In this document: positions 44,261-52,544 of the stretch, in pieces
Layout: the number at the start of each line of letters is the position of its first letter
How positions within the stretch are numbered: the first letter of the stretch is position 1
Assembly: GCF_900115845.1 (NCBI RefSeq)
Contig: NZ_FOXX01000006.1
Location: 229,231 to 293,230 of the forward strand
Reading direction: 5' to 3'
Length of the DNA stretch: 64,000 nt
From: Priestia endophytica DSM 13796
Lineage (GTDB): Bacteria; Bacillota; Bacilli; Bacillales; Bacillaceae_H
The notes under the pieces: model-generated
What the model was told of the DNA's origin: nothing
What the model saw: the letters and a program-made list of their open reading frames with translations, nothing else
The model's database searches: none
Made by a program: the position numbers and the translations under genes

Positions 44261-44746
44261 ATGTATCATGGAAATCCAGTATTAGAGTATCGGCTTTTAA
44301 AAGGGAAGGAAATTGAAGCTCTTTATTTCTATGAGAATATTGAAATTGAGCAAATTATGGCAAGACGAGAGTGTGAATTTTTTGTAAAACAGGGGATAAC
44401 GTATAAACAAACATCCTCGGCTTTAGAAGGAAGCCTTTTTATCATTTATGTTGAAGAATATGAAAAAGGCGAGATTCTAAATGTTGATCAAGCATCCAGT
44501 CACTCTCTTAAACTTGAAATAAGAGAATATGCTCCAGCTCAAGATCATCCCATTTTAAAGGTTGAATATTTTCAGAATCATTTGGATGTTTTTTGCGTAA
44601 TCGGAAGTGTTTATACATATATTGAAGATGTAGAGTGGGAGCGTGACTCAGCTGAAATTGACGAAGACCGGCGTACATATTCTTTGTATGTTACAAAAGT
44701 GACAGATAATCTAAGTCAAAAGGGAGTTTATCATGAAAAAAACTAA
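44261..44746 (+). CDS. Conserved-cluster protein of unknown function
   Basis: 161 residues, soluble, no signal peptide, SD AAAGGGGGATAAAGC. Beta-rich appearance (LEYRLLKGKEIEALYFY, LFIIYVEEYEKGEI, YTYIEDVEWERDSAE). I do not recognise the family. By position it corresponds to the small cytoplasmic protein found near YjfC/YgiC-type ATP-grasp enzymes in other bacteria (E. coli yjfK is an analogue by place, not by shown similarity). It overlaps the lipoprotein gene by 14 bases, so co-translation is likely. Confidence 0.7.
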   Translation: MYHGNPVLEYRLLKGKEIEALYFYENIEIEQIMARRECEFFVKQGITYKQTSSALEGSLFIIYVEEYEKGEILNVDQASSHSLKLEIREYAPAQDHPILKVEYFQNHLDVFCVIGSVYTYIEDVEWERDSAEIDEDRRTYSLYVTKVTDNLSQKGVYHEKN

Positions 44747-45050
44747 AAAGATGATGACAGGTGTAGTTGCTTCACTTTTTACATTTTCAATGACAGCTTG
44801 TTCTTCTTCTGATTCACGACCAAAGGAACCTGATACAGACGAGTGTAAAGACTGGGATTGGGACGAAGAAACACAAACATACTATTGTGACGATTCTTCT
44901 TCACATAGAAGCGGCTATTTTTATTATGGTGGAAGGTGGTTTTCGAATAAATCAGCTTTGCAGCAAAGCAGCAGCTATAAGTCATATAAGAACAGTTCAA
45001 AATTTAAATCTGGCATTGGTAGCGGAACGAAAGGCAGCTTTGGTGGCTAA
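44733..45050 (+). CDS. Small Tyr/Trp/Ser-rich lipoprotein of the ATP-grasp cluster
   Basis: 105 residues, ATG 44733 after AAAGGGAG. Signal peptide with lipobox MTAC (Cys23). The mature part has DECKDWDWDEETQTYYC, with two cysteines that could form a disulphide, then GYFYYGGRWF and a Ser/Lys/Gly-rich tail. It recalls the DUF1190-type lipoproteins (YgiB/YjfM) that accompany YgiC/YjfC in enterobacteria, but similarity is by composition and place only. It overlaps the gene before it and is two bases from the ATP-grasp gene. Confidence 0.7.
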   Translation: MKKTKKMMTGVVASLFTFSMTACSSSDSRPKEPDTDECKDWDWDEETQTYYCDDSSSHRSGYFYYGGRWFSNKSALQQSSSYKSYKNSSKFKSGIGSGTKGSFGG

Positions 45051-45052
45051 GT

Positions 45053-46324
45053 ATGGAAGATTTCTCACGTAAAAGAAAGGACTTTTTTAGCCATATTCCT
45101 GAGTTTTGGCCTGACCTATATAACGAAGAGTATGCTCTTTATGATGTGAAGGAAGAGAAAAAAGAAACAATCGATGAAATTCGAACAGCAACAGAGCGAA
45201 TTGGACATTTGTTTTTTAAAACAGTTCCCCTTCTTCAGAACTTAGAAGATGATGTACTGCTTCAGCTTGGTTTTCCAGCTAGTACGCTCTTCTTTCTGAA
45301 ATCTTCTTCACCTTTAAACGTACCAAGTGTGATCGCTCGGGTAGATCTAATTGTGAAAGAGGGCAAAATTAAACTACTTGAACTAAATGCAGACACCCCC
45401 ACATTTATTAAAGAAACGTTTTTTGTGAATGGAAAAGTTTGTGAGCATTTTGGGGTTCAGAATCCAAATGAAGGATGTGAAGGAGAGCTAAAAGAAGCAA
45501 TTGAAGAGGCCGTAAGTCAAAGCTTTAGATGCTTACATAAAAGCGGACCTCCAAATATTGTGTTTACTTCACATGAAGATGATATGGAAGATTTCTATAC
45601 AACAAAATATCTTCTTGACCTTAGCTCTCTTCCTGCTCACTATGTTTCACTTCAGAACCTTAAAATTGTGATAGAGGATGAAGAAGAGATAGCTAAAGGA
45701 ATTTACGACTCTTTTTACCAAAAAATAGATGTTTTGTATAGACAAACATATCCTCTAGAACATCTTATTTTAGATAAAGGCGACTCTAATGAGGCTGTTG
45801 GAGAAGCTTTGATGAGGCTTGTTAACGAGAACAAACTCTCTATTATTAATCCCTCAGCGGCATTTTTACTTCAGTCAAAAGCTGTGCAAGCACTTATTTG
45901 GGGTCTTCATGAAACAAATCATTCTTTTTTTACGAAAGAAGAGCATACCTGGATTTCTACTTACTTTCTACCAACGTATTTAGATTCTGCACCGTTTCGA
46001 GAACAAGAGAAAGCTTTTGTACAAAAACCTGCATTTGGACGTGAGGGAGATACAGTAGAAATTTACAGTGAAAAAGGAGAAAACAAAAGTCAAAACCCCT
46101 ATCACACATATGACGAGTATTTAAGTGTTTATCAGCAGTATGAAAGTCTACCAGTATCTAATATTCAAACTATTGATGGAGTAAAAGAGGCACGCATTAT
46201 GTACGGGTGTTTTTTAGTGAGCGGAAAGGCGAGCGCAATCGGAATTCGAGCAGGTGGAGAGATTACAGATAACGGAGCTTATTTTTTGCCTGTAGCACAA
46301 AATTTGACTAGGGGGAACGTTTAA
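45053..46324 (+). CDS. Glutathionylspermidine-synthase-like ATP-grasp ligase (YjfC/YgiC type)
   Basis: 423 residues. The ATP-grasp core of the GSP_synth family is visible: ARVDLIVKEGKIKLLELNADTPT (substrate/metal site, ELNADTP), FTSHEDDMEDF, and the late FVQKPAFGREGDTVEIY with the ATP-binding Lys and Arg. The amidase domain of bifunctional Gsp enzymes is absent. Bacillus makes no glutathione, so the true substrate must differ, and peptide or polyamine ligation at the envelope is speculative. Tightly packed between the lipoprotein and DUF350 genes. Confidence 0.85.
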   Translation: MEDFSRKRKDFFSHIPEFWPDLYNEEYALYDVKEEKKETIDEIRTATERIGHLFFKTVPLLQNLEDDVLLQLGFPASTLFFLKSSSPLNVPSVIARVDLIVKEGKIKLLELNADTPTFIKETFFVNGKVCEHFGVQNPNEGCEGELKEAIEEAVSQSFRCLHKSGPPNIVFTSHEDDMEDFYTTKYLLDLSSLPAHYVSLQNLKIVIEDEEEIAKGIYDSFYQKIDVLYRQTYPLEHLILDKGDSNEAVGEALMRLVNENKLSIINPSAAFLLQSKAVQALIWGLHETNHSFFTKEEHTWISTYFLPTYLDSAPFREQEKAFVQKPAFGREGDTVEIYSEKGENKSQNPYHTYDEYLSVYQQYESLPVSNIQTIDGVKEARIMYGCFLVSGKASAIGIRAGGEITDNGAYFLPVAQNLTRGNV

Positions 46325-46325
46325 A

Positions 46326-46742
46326 ATGAAAACGTATTTAACAGCGGAAGGGTTTATTAATTTCTTATCCTATACAGGAACAGGGCTTCTTCTTCTCCTT
46401 TTAGGTGTCCTTGTTTTTGAATTAACAACAAAGTTTTCAGATCGTGAATTAATAAGGCAGGGAAATATAGCTGTTGCGCTTAAACTATGGGGGAAAGGTA
46501 TAGGGCTTGCGATTGTATTATATACGGTTTGGGGACATAGCTTAAGCTTGTTTGATGCATTTATTTGGGGAGTTATCGGTATTCTAACTCAAGTTATATC
46601 TTACTGGATTATTGAGTATATTCTAACTCCAAAAACTAACCTTGCTCAGAAAGTAGAAGAAGGAAATGTAGCAATTGGAGTAAGTTTATTTGGTGCTTCT
46701 ATTGCCGTTGGACTTATTGTAGCTGGAAGCTTAACTTACTAA
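46326..46742 (+). CDS. DUF350 family membrane protein (YjfL type)
   Basis: 138 residues, four predicted membrane helices arranged as two DUF350-like repeats. Each repeat contains the N-A/V-A-V/I-G-x-x-L/F pattern (GNIAVALKLWGKG near 47-59 and GNVAIGVSLFGAS near 112-124). It starts one base after the stop of the ATP-grasp gene. DUF350, a small lipoprotein and a GSP-synthase-like enzyme occur together in distant bacteria, which argues for a common but unknown envelope function. Confidence 0.85.
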   Translation: MKTYLTAEGFINFLSYTGTGLLLLLLGVLVFELTTKFSDRELIRQGNIAVALKLWGKGIGLAIVLYTVWGHSLSLFDAFIWGVIGILTQVISYWIIEYILTPKTNLAQKVEEGNVAIGVSLFGASIAVGLIVAGSLTY

Positions 46743-46795
46743 TAGTCATACAACCCCTTTATAGAGAATAGAGTAAGAAAAAAGGAGCGTTCTGA

Positions 46796-46927
46796 ATGAG
46801 TCTATTTAACTTCGCTTTTTTAGGAGATGTTTTATTACTAGCAGGAGGCATTTTCATTTTCCTATTTATTCTGTTCTCTTTTACAAGAGGGAAAAAAGCA
46901 AAAAGAGAGAAAAGAAGATCAATGTAA
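46796..46927 (+). CDS. 43-residue basic membrane peptide
   Basis: ATG 46796 after AAAGGAGCGTTCTGA. 43 residues: a hydrophobic helix (about 10-30) and a basic tail beginning TRGKKAKREKRR. It is too short for the automatic gene size used by many annotators. It lies 53 bases after the DUF350 gene and before a strong terminator, so it may be the last member of the cluster. No family was recognised. Confidence 0.6.
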   Translation: MSLFNFAFLGDVLLLAGGIFIFLFILFSFTRGKKAKREKRRSM

Positions 46928-46930
46928 GAA

Positions 46931-46962
46931 GGGCAAACGAACTCGTTTGCCCTTTTTAATTT
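46931..46962. terminator. Terminator of the ATP-grasp/DUF350 cluster
   Basis: GGGCAAAC pairs with GTTTGCCC, extended by CGA/TCG, around a short loop and followed by TTTTT. Confidence 0.88.
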
Positions 46963-47209
46963 AGTCTTCGTTTGTTTTTTCTTCTCCCCATTTTCCTCCC
47001 TTTTCCATCCAACGTTTATAAGCTTCAAAGAAGCGATTTTCAACTCTGAGGGGGAGCCATAATAAAGTGAGGGAAAGCAAAAAGTAAGCAAAGAGAGAAA
47101 AAATCATTCCTCCCTCTTCTGTTAAGAGCGTTGTTGCAAGAGAACCAACAAGTAAACTAAAGGACATGATAAAAAAAAGAACAAGAATATATCTTTTATA
47201 AATGGACAT
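46961..47209 (-). CDS. Small two-helix membrane protein of unknown function
   Basis: 82 residues, ATG 47209 after AAGGAGGAAG. Two hydrophobic segments (about 8-28 and 35-54) are followed by a charged amphipathic tail rich in Lys, Glu and Trp (ENRFFEAYKRWMEKGGKW). No family recognised. It converges with the ATP-grasp cluster and shares its terminator region. Confidence 0.65.
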   Translation of the reverse strand: MSIYKRYILVLFFIMSFSLLVGSLATTLLTEEGGMIFSLFAYFLLSLTLLWLPLRVENRFFEAYKRWMEKGGKWGEEKTNED

Positions 47210-47334
47210 TTTTCTTCCTCCTTATTTGTAATAAGTATAGTATGTGTAAAATCATGGATTTTATATGAAAGTTTGGGTATTTTATCACTGGGGAACAGAA
47301 ACAAAGAGGAATTTAATATAATGGAGTGGTTTTA

Positions 47335-48375
47335 TTGAGAAAGGTTAACGTAGGATTAGTTGGTTTTGGATTTTCTGGAGCAACATTTCATGCCCCCATT
47401 TTCAAAGATTTAGAGGAATTCAATGTAAAAAAAGTAATGTCAACAAAACCTGATAAAGTACGCGAAGTCTTTCCGGAAGTAGAAGTTGTCAAAGAACTTG
47501 AAAACATTACAGAAGATCCTGAGATTGATGTTGTTGTAATAACAACTCCAAATGATCTTCACTATGAGATGGCAGTGCAAGCGATTCAAGGAAGGAAGCA
47601 TACAATTGTTGAAAAACCATTTGTTGTATCACGAGAGCAAGCTCGCCATTTAATTGAGCTTTCAGAAGAGTACAGCGTTCTTTTAAGTGTTTACCAAAAT
47701 AGACGATGGGATAATGACTTTTTAACTGTGCAGTCATTGCTAAATGAGTATAAATTGGGAGAAGTTTACTTTTATGAAGCAACAATGAATCGTTTTAGTC
47801 CTTATGTAGAGCAAGAGTGGCGTAATAACAGTAGACATGGAGGAGGGGTGCTGTACGACTTAGGCTCGCATTTAATTGATCAAGCTCTTATATTATTTGG
47901 CATGCCTAAATTTGTTTATGGAGACGTCCTACATCAGCGCAAAAAAGCACAAGTAGATGATTATTTTCATTTGATTTTAGGCTATAAAAAGCTCCGCGTT
48001 ATTTTACATGCGGGCTCAATCGTTAAGAAATCTGGCCCGACTTTCGAAATACACGGAGACAAAGGAAGTTTTACTAAATATGGGCGAGATAATCAATGGG
48101 AGTTTCTTCAATCCTTAACAAATATAAATGATCCAAGTTATGGGGAAGATGATATTGAGCAATATGGTAAATTAACTCTTACAGAGGAAAATCAAGATGT
48201 AACACATATTATCCCAACTAAAAAAGGGAGCTATGTTTCATACTACAAAAAGATATATGACGCTATTGTCCATAATGAGGAAGTGCCAGTACCAGCAAGT
48301 GAGGCGCTAAGAACAATTGAAATTATTGAAGCAGCACAGAGAAGTGCAAGGGAGAAGAAGGCTATATACTTATAA
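47335..48375 (+). CDS. Gfo/Idh/MocA oxidoreductase (IolW/YdgJ-like)
   Basis: NAD(P)-dependent sugar or inositol dehydrogenase of 346 residues. TTG 47335 lies eight bases after GGAG. The in-frame GTG at 47326 overlaps the SD. Rossmann motif VGLVGFGFSGATFHAP (5-20), then ITTPNDLHYEMA, the catalytic EKPF (about 94) and the HxxD-type site GGGVLYDLGSHLIDQA. The closest known group contains scyllo-inositol dehydrogenase IolW and E. coli YdgJ. Substrate remains uncertain. Monocistronic with a terminator. Confidence 0.88.
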   Translation: MRKVNVGLVGFGFSGATFHAPIFKDLEEFNVKKVMSTKPDKVREVFPEVEVVKELENITEDPEIDVVVITTPNDLHYEMAVQAIQGRKHTIVEKPFVVSREQARHLIELSEEYSVLLSVYQNRRWDNDFLTVQSLLNEYKLGEVYFYEATMNRFSPYVEQEWRNNSRHGGGVLYDLGSHLIDQALILFGMPKFVYGDVLHQRKKAQVDDYFHLILGYKKLRVILHAGSIVKKSGPTFEIHGDKGSFTKYGRDNQWEFLQSLTNINDPSYGEDDIEQYGKLTLTEENQDVTHIIPTKKGSYVSYYKKIYDAIVHNEEVPVPASEALRTIEIIEAAQRSAREKKAIYL

Positions 48376-48417
48376 GATAAGCGACGTGCAATTGAAATTG
48401 CCGTCGCTTATTTATTT
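48376..48417 (+). terminator. Terminator after the oxidoreductase gene
   Basis: GATAAGCGACG pairs with CGTCGCTTAT and GCAATT with AATTGC, followed by TTATTT. It overlaps the 3' end of the converging small gene. Confidence 0.82.
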
Positions 48418-48639
48418 GAGTTCAAAATGAGTCATAAACCAAAAGTCATGTTTAGGATTTCTTTCACCGGCAATAATATGCTGCTCTCCTTCTTCATCAA
48501 GCGTTATCCACTGCCCATCTTCTGTTGGATAAACAGGATAAAAGTACCCTTCTTTAAAAAGAAGCTCATTTGGATACGCTTCAACGAAATCAGCTCCTAC
48601 TTTTTTGGTGATGGACACTTTGCACTGTACAAGTTCCAA
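48412..48639 (-). CDS. Hypothetical 75-residue cytoplasmic protein
   Basis: TTG 48639 lies seven bases after AAGGAGG. The ATG at 48645 is only one base beyond the SD, so the TTG is preferred. The product is small, acidic and beta-rich (YFYPVYPTEDGQWITLDEEG, then GERNPKHDFWFMTHFEL). No family was recognised. No signal or membrane helix. Single gene. Confidence 0.65.
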   Translation of the reverse strand: MELVQCKVSITKKVGADFVEAYPNELLFKEGYFYPVYPTEDGQWITLDEEGEQHIIAGERNPKHDFWFMTHFELK

Positions 48640-48768
48640 AAACATTCCTCCTTTTTCATATACTTATAGTATAGTATTTTTGACTTATAAATACAAAAAC
48701 TGAGCTTTTTCTTTGTTAGGAAAATGAAAGAAAGGGTACGATATAAAAAAGACAAAAGGAGAGAGACT

Positions 48769-49770
48769 ATGAAAAATGAAAAAATCATGCTAGCAGAAAG
48801 ACCAAAAGGATTACCAACAAAAGATACGTTTCGTTTCGAAAACGAAGATATAAAAGAGCCTAGCGAAGGAGAAATTCTTCTTAAAACGCTCTACATATCT
48901 GTGGATCCTTACATGAGATCAAGAATGAACGATAAGGAGAGCTATGTTCCACCTTTCAAGCTTGATGAACCATTAAATGGTGGCATTATTGCAAGAGTAG
49001 AAAAATCACAAAACGATGCGTTCCAAGAAGGGGACATTGTAACGGGAAGACTTCCATGGCAGCGCTATACAACAACCGATGGTGACGGTCTTCAAAAAAT
49101 TGATGAAAGCATCGCCCCGTTAACAGCTTATCTTGGTGTACTTGGTTTAACTGGTTTAACAGCATACTTTGGGCTTCTTCATATTGGTGAGCCAAAGGAA
49201 AATGAAACTGTTGTTGTATCAGGAGCAGCAGGGGCTGTTGGAATGGTCGTTGGTCAAATCGCGAAGCTGAAAGGCGCACGCGTTGTCGGAATTGCAGGTT
49301 CAAAGCAAAAAATAGACTACCTCAAAGAAGAGCTAAACTTTGATTACGTTATTAACTATAAAGAAGATAATGTCTTAGCTTCCTTAAAAGAAGCATGCCC
49401 AAACGGTGTTGATGTTTATTTTGATAATGTAGGTGGCTCAATTTCGGATGATGTTCTGTCACTCATTAACAAATTTGCCCGTATTCCAATTTGTGGTCAA
49501 ATTTCTCAGTATAATAAAGAAGAAGCAGAACGTGTTCCTCGCCTCCAGCCTCTCCTTTTAACGAAAAGCGCTCTTATGAAAGGATTTATTGTAGGCGACT
49601 ATGCAGATGGATTTAAGGAAGCTGTCGAAGAGCTTGGCAAATGGGTAAGAGACGGGAAAGTAAAATACGAGGAGAATATTATCGGAGGATTTGAAAATGT
49701 ACCTGATGCGTTTTTAGGACTTTTTTCAGGAGATAATCTAGGAAAACAGCTTGTAAAAGTAGATGAATGA
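48769..49770 (+). CDS. Zinc-free medium-chain NADP-dependent oxidoreductase (YfmJ/CurA-like)
   Basis: 333 residues, ATG 48769 after AAAGGAGAGAG. A longer frame to 48724 lacks an SD. Family features are LYISVDPYMRSRMN (about 35-48), VSGAAGAVGMVVGQIAKLKGARVVGIAG split across the NADP fold, and FDNVGGSISDDV. It matches prostaglandin/leukotriene-type alkenal reductases such as YfmJ. Probably reduces reactive alkenals or quinones. Confidence 0.9.
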   Translation: MKNEKIMLAERPKGLPTKDTFRFENEDIKEPSEGEILLKTLYISVDPYMRSRMNDKESYVPPFKLDEPLNGGIIARVEKSQNDAFQEGDIVTGRLPWQRYTTTDGDGLQKIDESIAPLTAYLGVLGLTGLTAYFGLLHIGEPKENETVVVSGAAGAVGMVVGQIAKLKGARVVGIAGSKQKIDYLKEELNFDYVINYKEDNVLASLKEACPNGVDVYFDNVGGSISDDVLSLINKFARIPICGQISQYNKEEAERVPRLQPLLLTKSALMKGFIVGDYADGFKEAVEELGKWVRDGKVKYEENIIGGFENVPDAFLGLFSGDNLGKQLVKVDE

Positions 49771-49774
49771 CATT

Positions 49775-49806
49775 AAAACCTTGCATGAATTGTGCAAGGT
49801 TTTTCA
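49775..49806 (+). terminator. Terminator after the YfmJ-like gene
   Basis: AAAACCTTGCA pairs with TGCAAGGTTTT around a short loop, followed by T. Confidence 0.88.
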
Positions 49807-49927
49807 CTTTCTATCATTTTTAAGTAGGCAAATATACAAATTATATAACTAGGGACAAAGGCCCTCTCACTTTAATAGTTTCCTCATAGATTAATAGAGA
49901 CTTGCGAGGTAAAGAGGGGGCCAAAAG

Positions 49928-51253
49928 ATGTTTCACTTTCTAATGACTAAGATGGTTCGCAAGTACACAGCAAAGCTTGATCGAACTACTCGAGATGAAA
50001 TATTTTCTTTCTACAAAGCATTTAGATGGATGCCGTGCTTTTTACAAAAAAGTTATGAACGACATTTACGCAAAAATAAGAAACTAAATGTTATCTTCTC
50101 TTTTCATAAAGAAGTTGAAGATGGGGCGAAAGATATTGAAAGTGTTCTTCTTAAACATAAAAAATGCCGTATGGGAGAAGGCTTTAATGTTAGCAACTAT
50201 TGCGTAGCAGAGCTAACGCCATATGCGCTTGAAGAAGTGTTAGAAACATGTTCATGCGTAAAAACAGTTCATTTTAATCGGTCGTTTCAAGCTTTACTAG
50301 ACAAAGCAGTTCCAGCCTCACGTGCTAAAAACGTTATGAAAAGCGGCAAAGTCCTGACAGGGGAAGGGATTAATGTAGCTGTCTTAGATACTGGCGTTTA
50401 TCCGCACGTTGACTTAGATGGAAGAATAATCGCTTTTAAAGATGTAATTAACAATCGTACAAAACCTTATGATGATAACGGCCATGGTACGCATTGTGCA
50501 GGTGACGTTGCCGGAAATGGGCAAGTATCAAACGGGCGTTATAAGGGACCTGCTCCGAAAGCTAATATTATAGGGGTAAAAGTATTAGATCGTGAGGGAA
50601 ATGGATCTCTTGAAAGTGTTATGAGAGGAATTGAATGGTGTATTTTATATAACAAGCACCATCAGGATGCACCTATTCATGTAATATCTCTTTCACTTGG
50701 AAGCAAAGCTATTCGCTACAAGGAAGAAGAGGAAGATCCTGTTGTTTATCTTGTGAATGAGGCTTGGCGAAACGGGATCGTTGTAGTGGCAGCAGCTGGG
50801 AATAGCGGCCCAGCGTCATCTACAATTGATTCGCCAGGAGTTAGTAGCACAATTATCACAGTGGGAGCTTCAGATCATCAAAATACGGAAAATACAGTAG
50901 AAGACGATACAGTTGCTCCATTTTCTAGTCGCGGGCCAACGGTTTATGGAGTAAAAAAGCCAGATATTTTAGCACCAGGAGTTAATATTGTTTCATTGCG
51001 CTCCCCAAATTCCATAATCGATCGTAATGAACCGGAAAATCGAGTTGGTAGTGGGTATTTCTCTTTATCAGGGACTTCTATAGCAACGCCTATTTGTGCC
51101 GGTGTTATTGCTCTCATCCTTCAAAGTAATCCATCGTTAACGCCAAACGAAGTTAAAGCTCTTCTTAAAGAAGGAGCAGACCTCTTAAGGGAAGACCAAA
51201 ATGTTTATGGGTATGGTTTTGTGAATGGGGAAAAAGCAATCGCGGATGCATAA
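49928..51253 (+). CDS. aprX: Subtilisin-like protease AprX
   Basis: Intracellular/cytosolic subtilase of 441 residues, no signal peptide. N-terminal propeptide-like region (1-125) with many Lys and Cys, then the S8 domain: Asp154 (AVLDTGVYPH), His186 (NGHGTHCAGD), Asn292 (AAGNSGP), Ser384 (LSGTSIATP). Length and sequence match B. subtilis AprX (442). The residue after the catalytic Ser is Ile where Met is usual. It is the second intracellular subtilase in this window. SD AGAGGGGG somewhat weak, ATG 49928. Confidence 0.95.
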   Translation: MFHFLMTKMVRKYTAKLDRTTRDEIFSFYKAFRWMPCFLQKSYERHLRKNKKLNVIFSFHKEVEDGAKDIESVLLKHKKCRMGEGFNVSNYCVAELTPYALEEVLETCSCVKTVHFNRSFQALLDKAVPASRAKNVMKSGKVLTGEGINVAVLDTGVYPHVDLDGRIIAFKDVINNRTKPYDDNGHGTHCAGDVAGNGQVSNGRYKGPAPKANIIGVKVLDREGNGSLESVMRGIEWCILYNKHHQDAPIHVISLSLGSKAIRYKEEEEDPVVYLVNEAWRNGIVVVAAAGNSGPASSTIDSPGVSSTIITVGASDHQNTENTVEDDTVAPFSSRGPTVYGVKKPDILAPGVNIVSLRSPNSIIDRNEPENRVGSGYFSLSGTSIATPICAGVIALILQSNPSLTPNEVKALLKEGADLLREDQNVYGYGFVNGEKAIADA

Positions 51254-51264
51254 TGATTACAATT

Positions 51265-51301
51265 ACTCAGGAGGCATGGCATGCTTCTTGAGTTTTTTTT
51301 A
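51265..51301 (+). terminator. Terminator after aprX
   Basis: ACTCAGGAGGCAT pairs with ATGCTTCTTGAGT (two G-U pairs) around GGC, followed by eight T. Confidence 0.88.
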
Positions 51302-51384
51302 TACATAGAGGATTTTTTTATAGAGAGACCGAAAGTAGTAGGAAGGGAACATTGCTAAAACTTTTAATAAAAGGAGAGGGGAAA

Positions 51385-52458
51385 ATGATCAACACGGCTC
51401 TTACAGAAATATTTCAAATCGAATTTCCAATTATTCAAGCAGGAATGGCCGGTAAGGTTACAAATGCCAAACTTGTCTCCTCTGTTTGTCACGGCGGTGG
51501 ACTTGGTACGCTTGGGGCAGGGTATATGTCTCCAGAAATGATTCGCTACCACATCGGCGAGATAAGAAAATTAACAACGCGTCCTTTTGCAGTTAATTTA
51601 CTTATTCAAGATGAAGAATATAATAGAGAAATGTTTGAAGAAGGAAAGAAACGTTTAGCGCCTTATTATAAACAGTTTAATATTAATATGGATGAAGTTG
51701 TTCTTCCTTCCTATACGTGGCGTGATCAGCTTAACGTATTGATCGAAGAACAAGTAGAGATTTTCAGCTTTGCTTTTGGAGTGCCAGATGAATCTACTTT
51801 AAAATATATTCGCTCTAAAGGAATTAAAACTATTGGAACAGCAACAAGTGTAAAAGAAGCTTGTTTTCTTGAGGAAATTGGTATTGATGCAGTTGTTGCT
51901 CAAGGTTTGGAAGCAGGAGGTCATAGAGGCGGCTTTTTTGAAAGCGATCCTCTTGTTGGTTCACTAGCTTTAATTCCCCAAATAGTTGATCATCTTCAAA
52001 TTCCCGTTATTGCAGCAGGGGGGATTATGGATGGAAGAGGCGTTGTAGCAGCGTTTAGTCTTGGGGCAAGTGGCGTACAGCTTGGAACGGCTTTTTTAAG
52101 CACCTTTGAAAGTGAAGCCCATCCGAAGCATAAGGAGGCTCTCTTCTCTTCAACCGAAAGCAGTACAGAATTAACGACCTCTTTTTCTGGAAAATTGGCA
52201 CGTGGCCTAACAAACAAGCTTATGAAGGAACTTTCAGAAGACGTCTCTTCTATTGCACCATATCCTTTACAGCATTATTTAACAGCGCCCATTCGTCAAA
52301 AGGCCACTCTAGTCAACGATGAAAGGTATATGGGAATGTGGGGTGGACAAGGGAGCCGTTACTGTCGTTTGAAGTCTGCACACAGCGTGGTGCGAGATAT
52401 TATTCGTGAAACGAATGAAACGATTAAACAGCTTTCACGTCATTCTTCCCTATCTTAA
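51385..52458 (+). CDS. Nitronate monooxygenase family FMN enzyme
   Basis: 357 residues, ATG 51385 after AAGGAGAGGGG. A longer frame to 51352 lacks an SD. TIM barrel of the NPD/2-nitropropane dioxygenase family: FPIIQAGMAGKVTNAKL near the N-terminus, VVAQGLEAGGHRGG (catalytic-site His), IPVIAAGGIMDGRGV and GASGVQLGTAFL. Could act as a nitronate monooxygenase (YrpB-like) or, less likely, as FabK enoyl-ACP reductase. No fatty-acid genes are adjacent. Confidence 0.87.
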   Translation: MINTALTEIFQIEFPIIQAGMAGKVTNAKLVSSVCHGGGLGTLGAGYMSPEMIRYHIGEIRKLTTRPFAVNLLIQDEEYNREMFEEGKKRLAPYYKQFNINMDEVVLPSYTWRDQLNVLIEEQVEIFSFAFGVPDESTLKYIRSKGIKTIGTATSVKEACFLEEIGIDAVVAQGLEAGGHRGGFFESDPLVGSLALIPQIVDHLQIPVIAAGGIMDGRGVVAAFSLGASGVQLGTAFLSTFESEAHPKHKEALFSSTESSTELTTSFSGKLARGLTNKLMKELSEDVSSIAPYPLQHYLTAPIRQKATLVNDERYMGMWGGQGSRYCRLKSAHSVVRDIIRETNETIKQLSRHSSLS

Positions 52459-52488
52459 AAAGAATGCTTCTAAGCATTCTTTTTTTTG
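52457..52488 (+). terminator. Terminator after the NMO-family gene
   Basis: AAAAGAATGCTT pairs with AGCATTCTTTT around CTA, followed by T. Confidence 0.9.
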
Positions 52489-52544
52489 TTCAATTCTCCT
52501 TACATTTGCTACTATAAACAAAGAGAGATAGGAGAGTGGATAAT

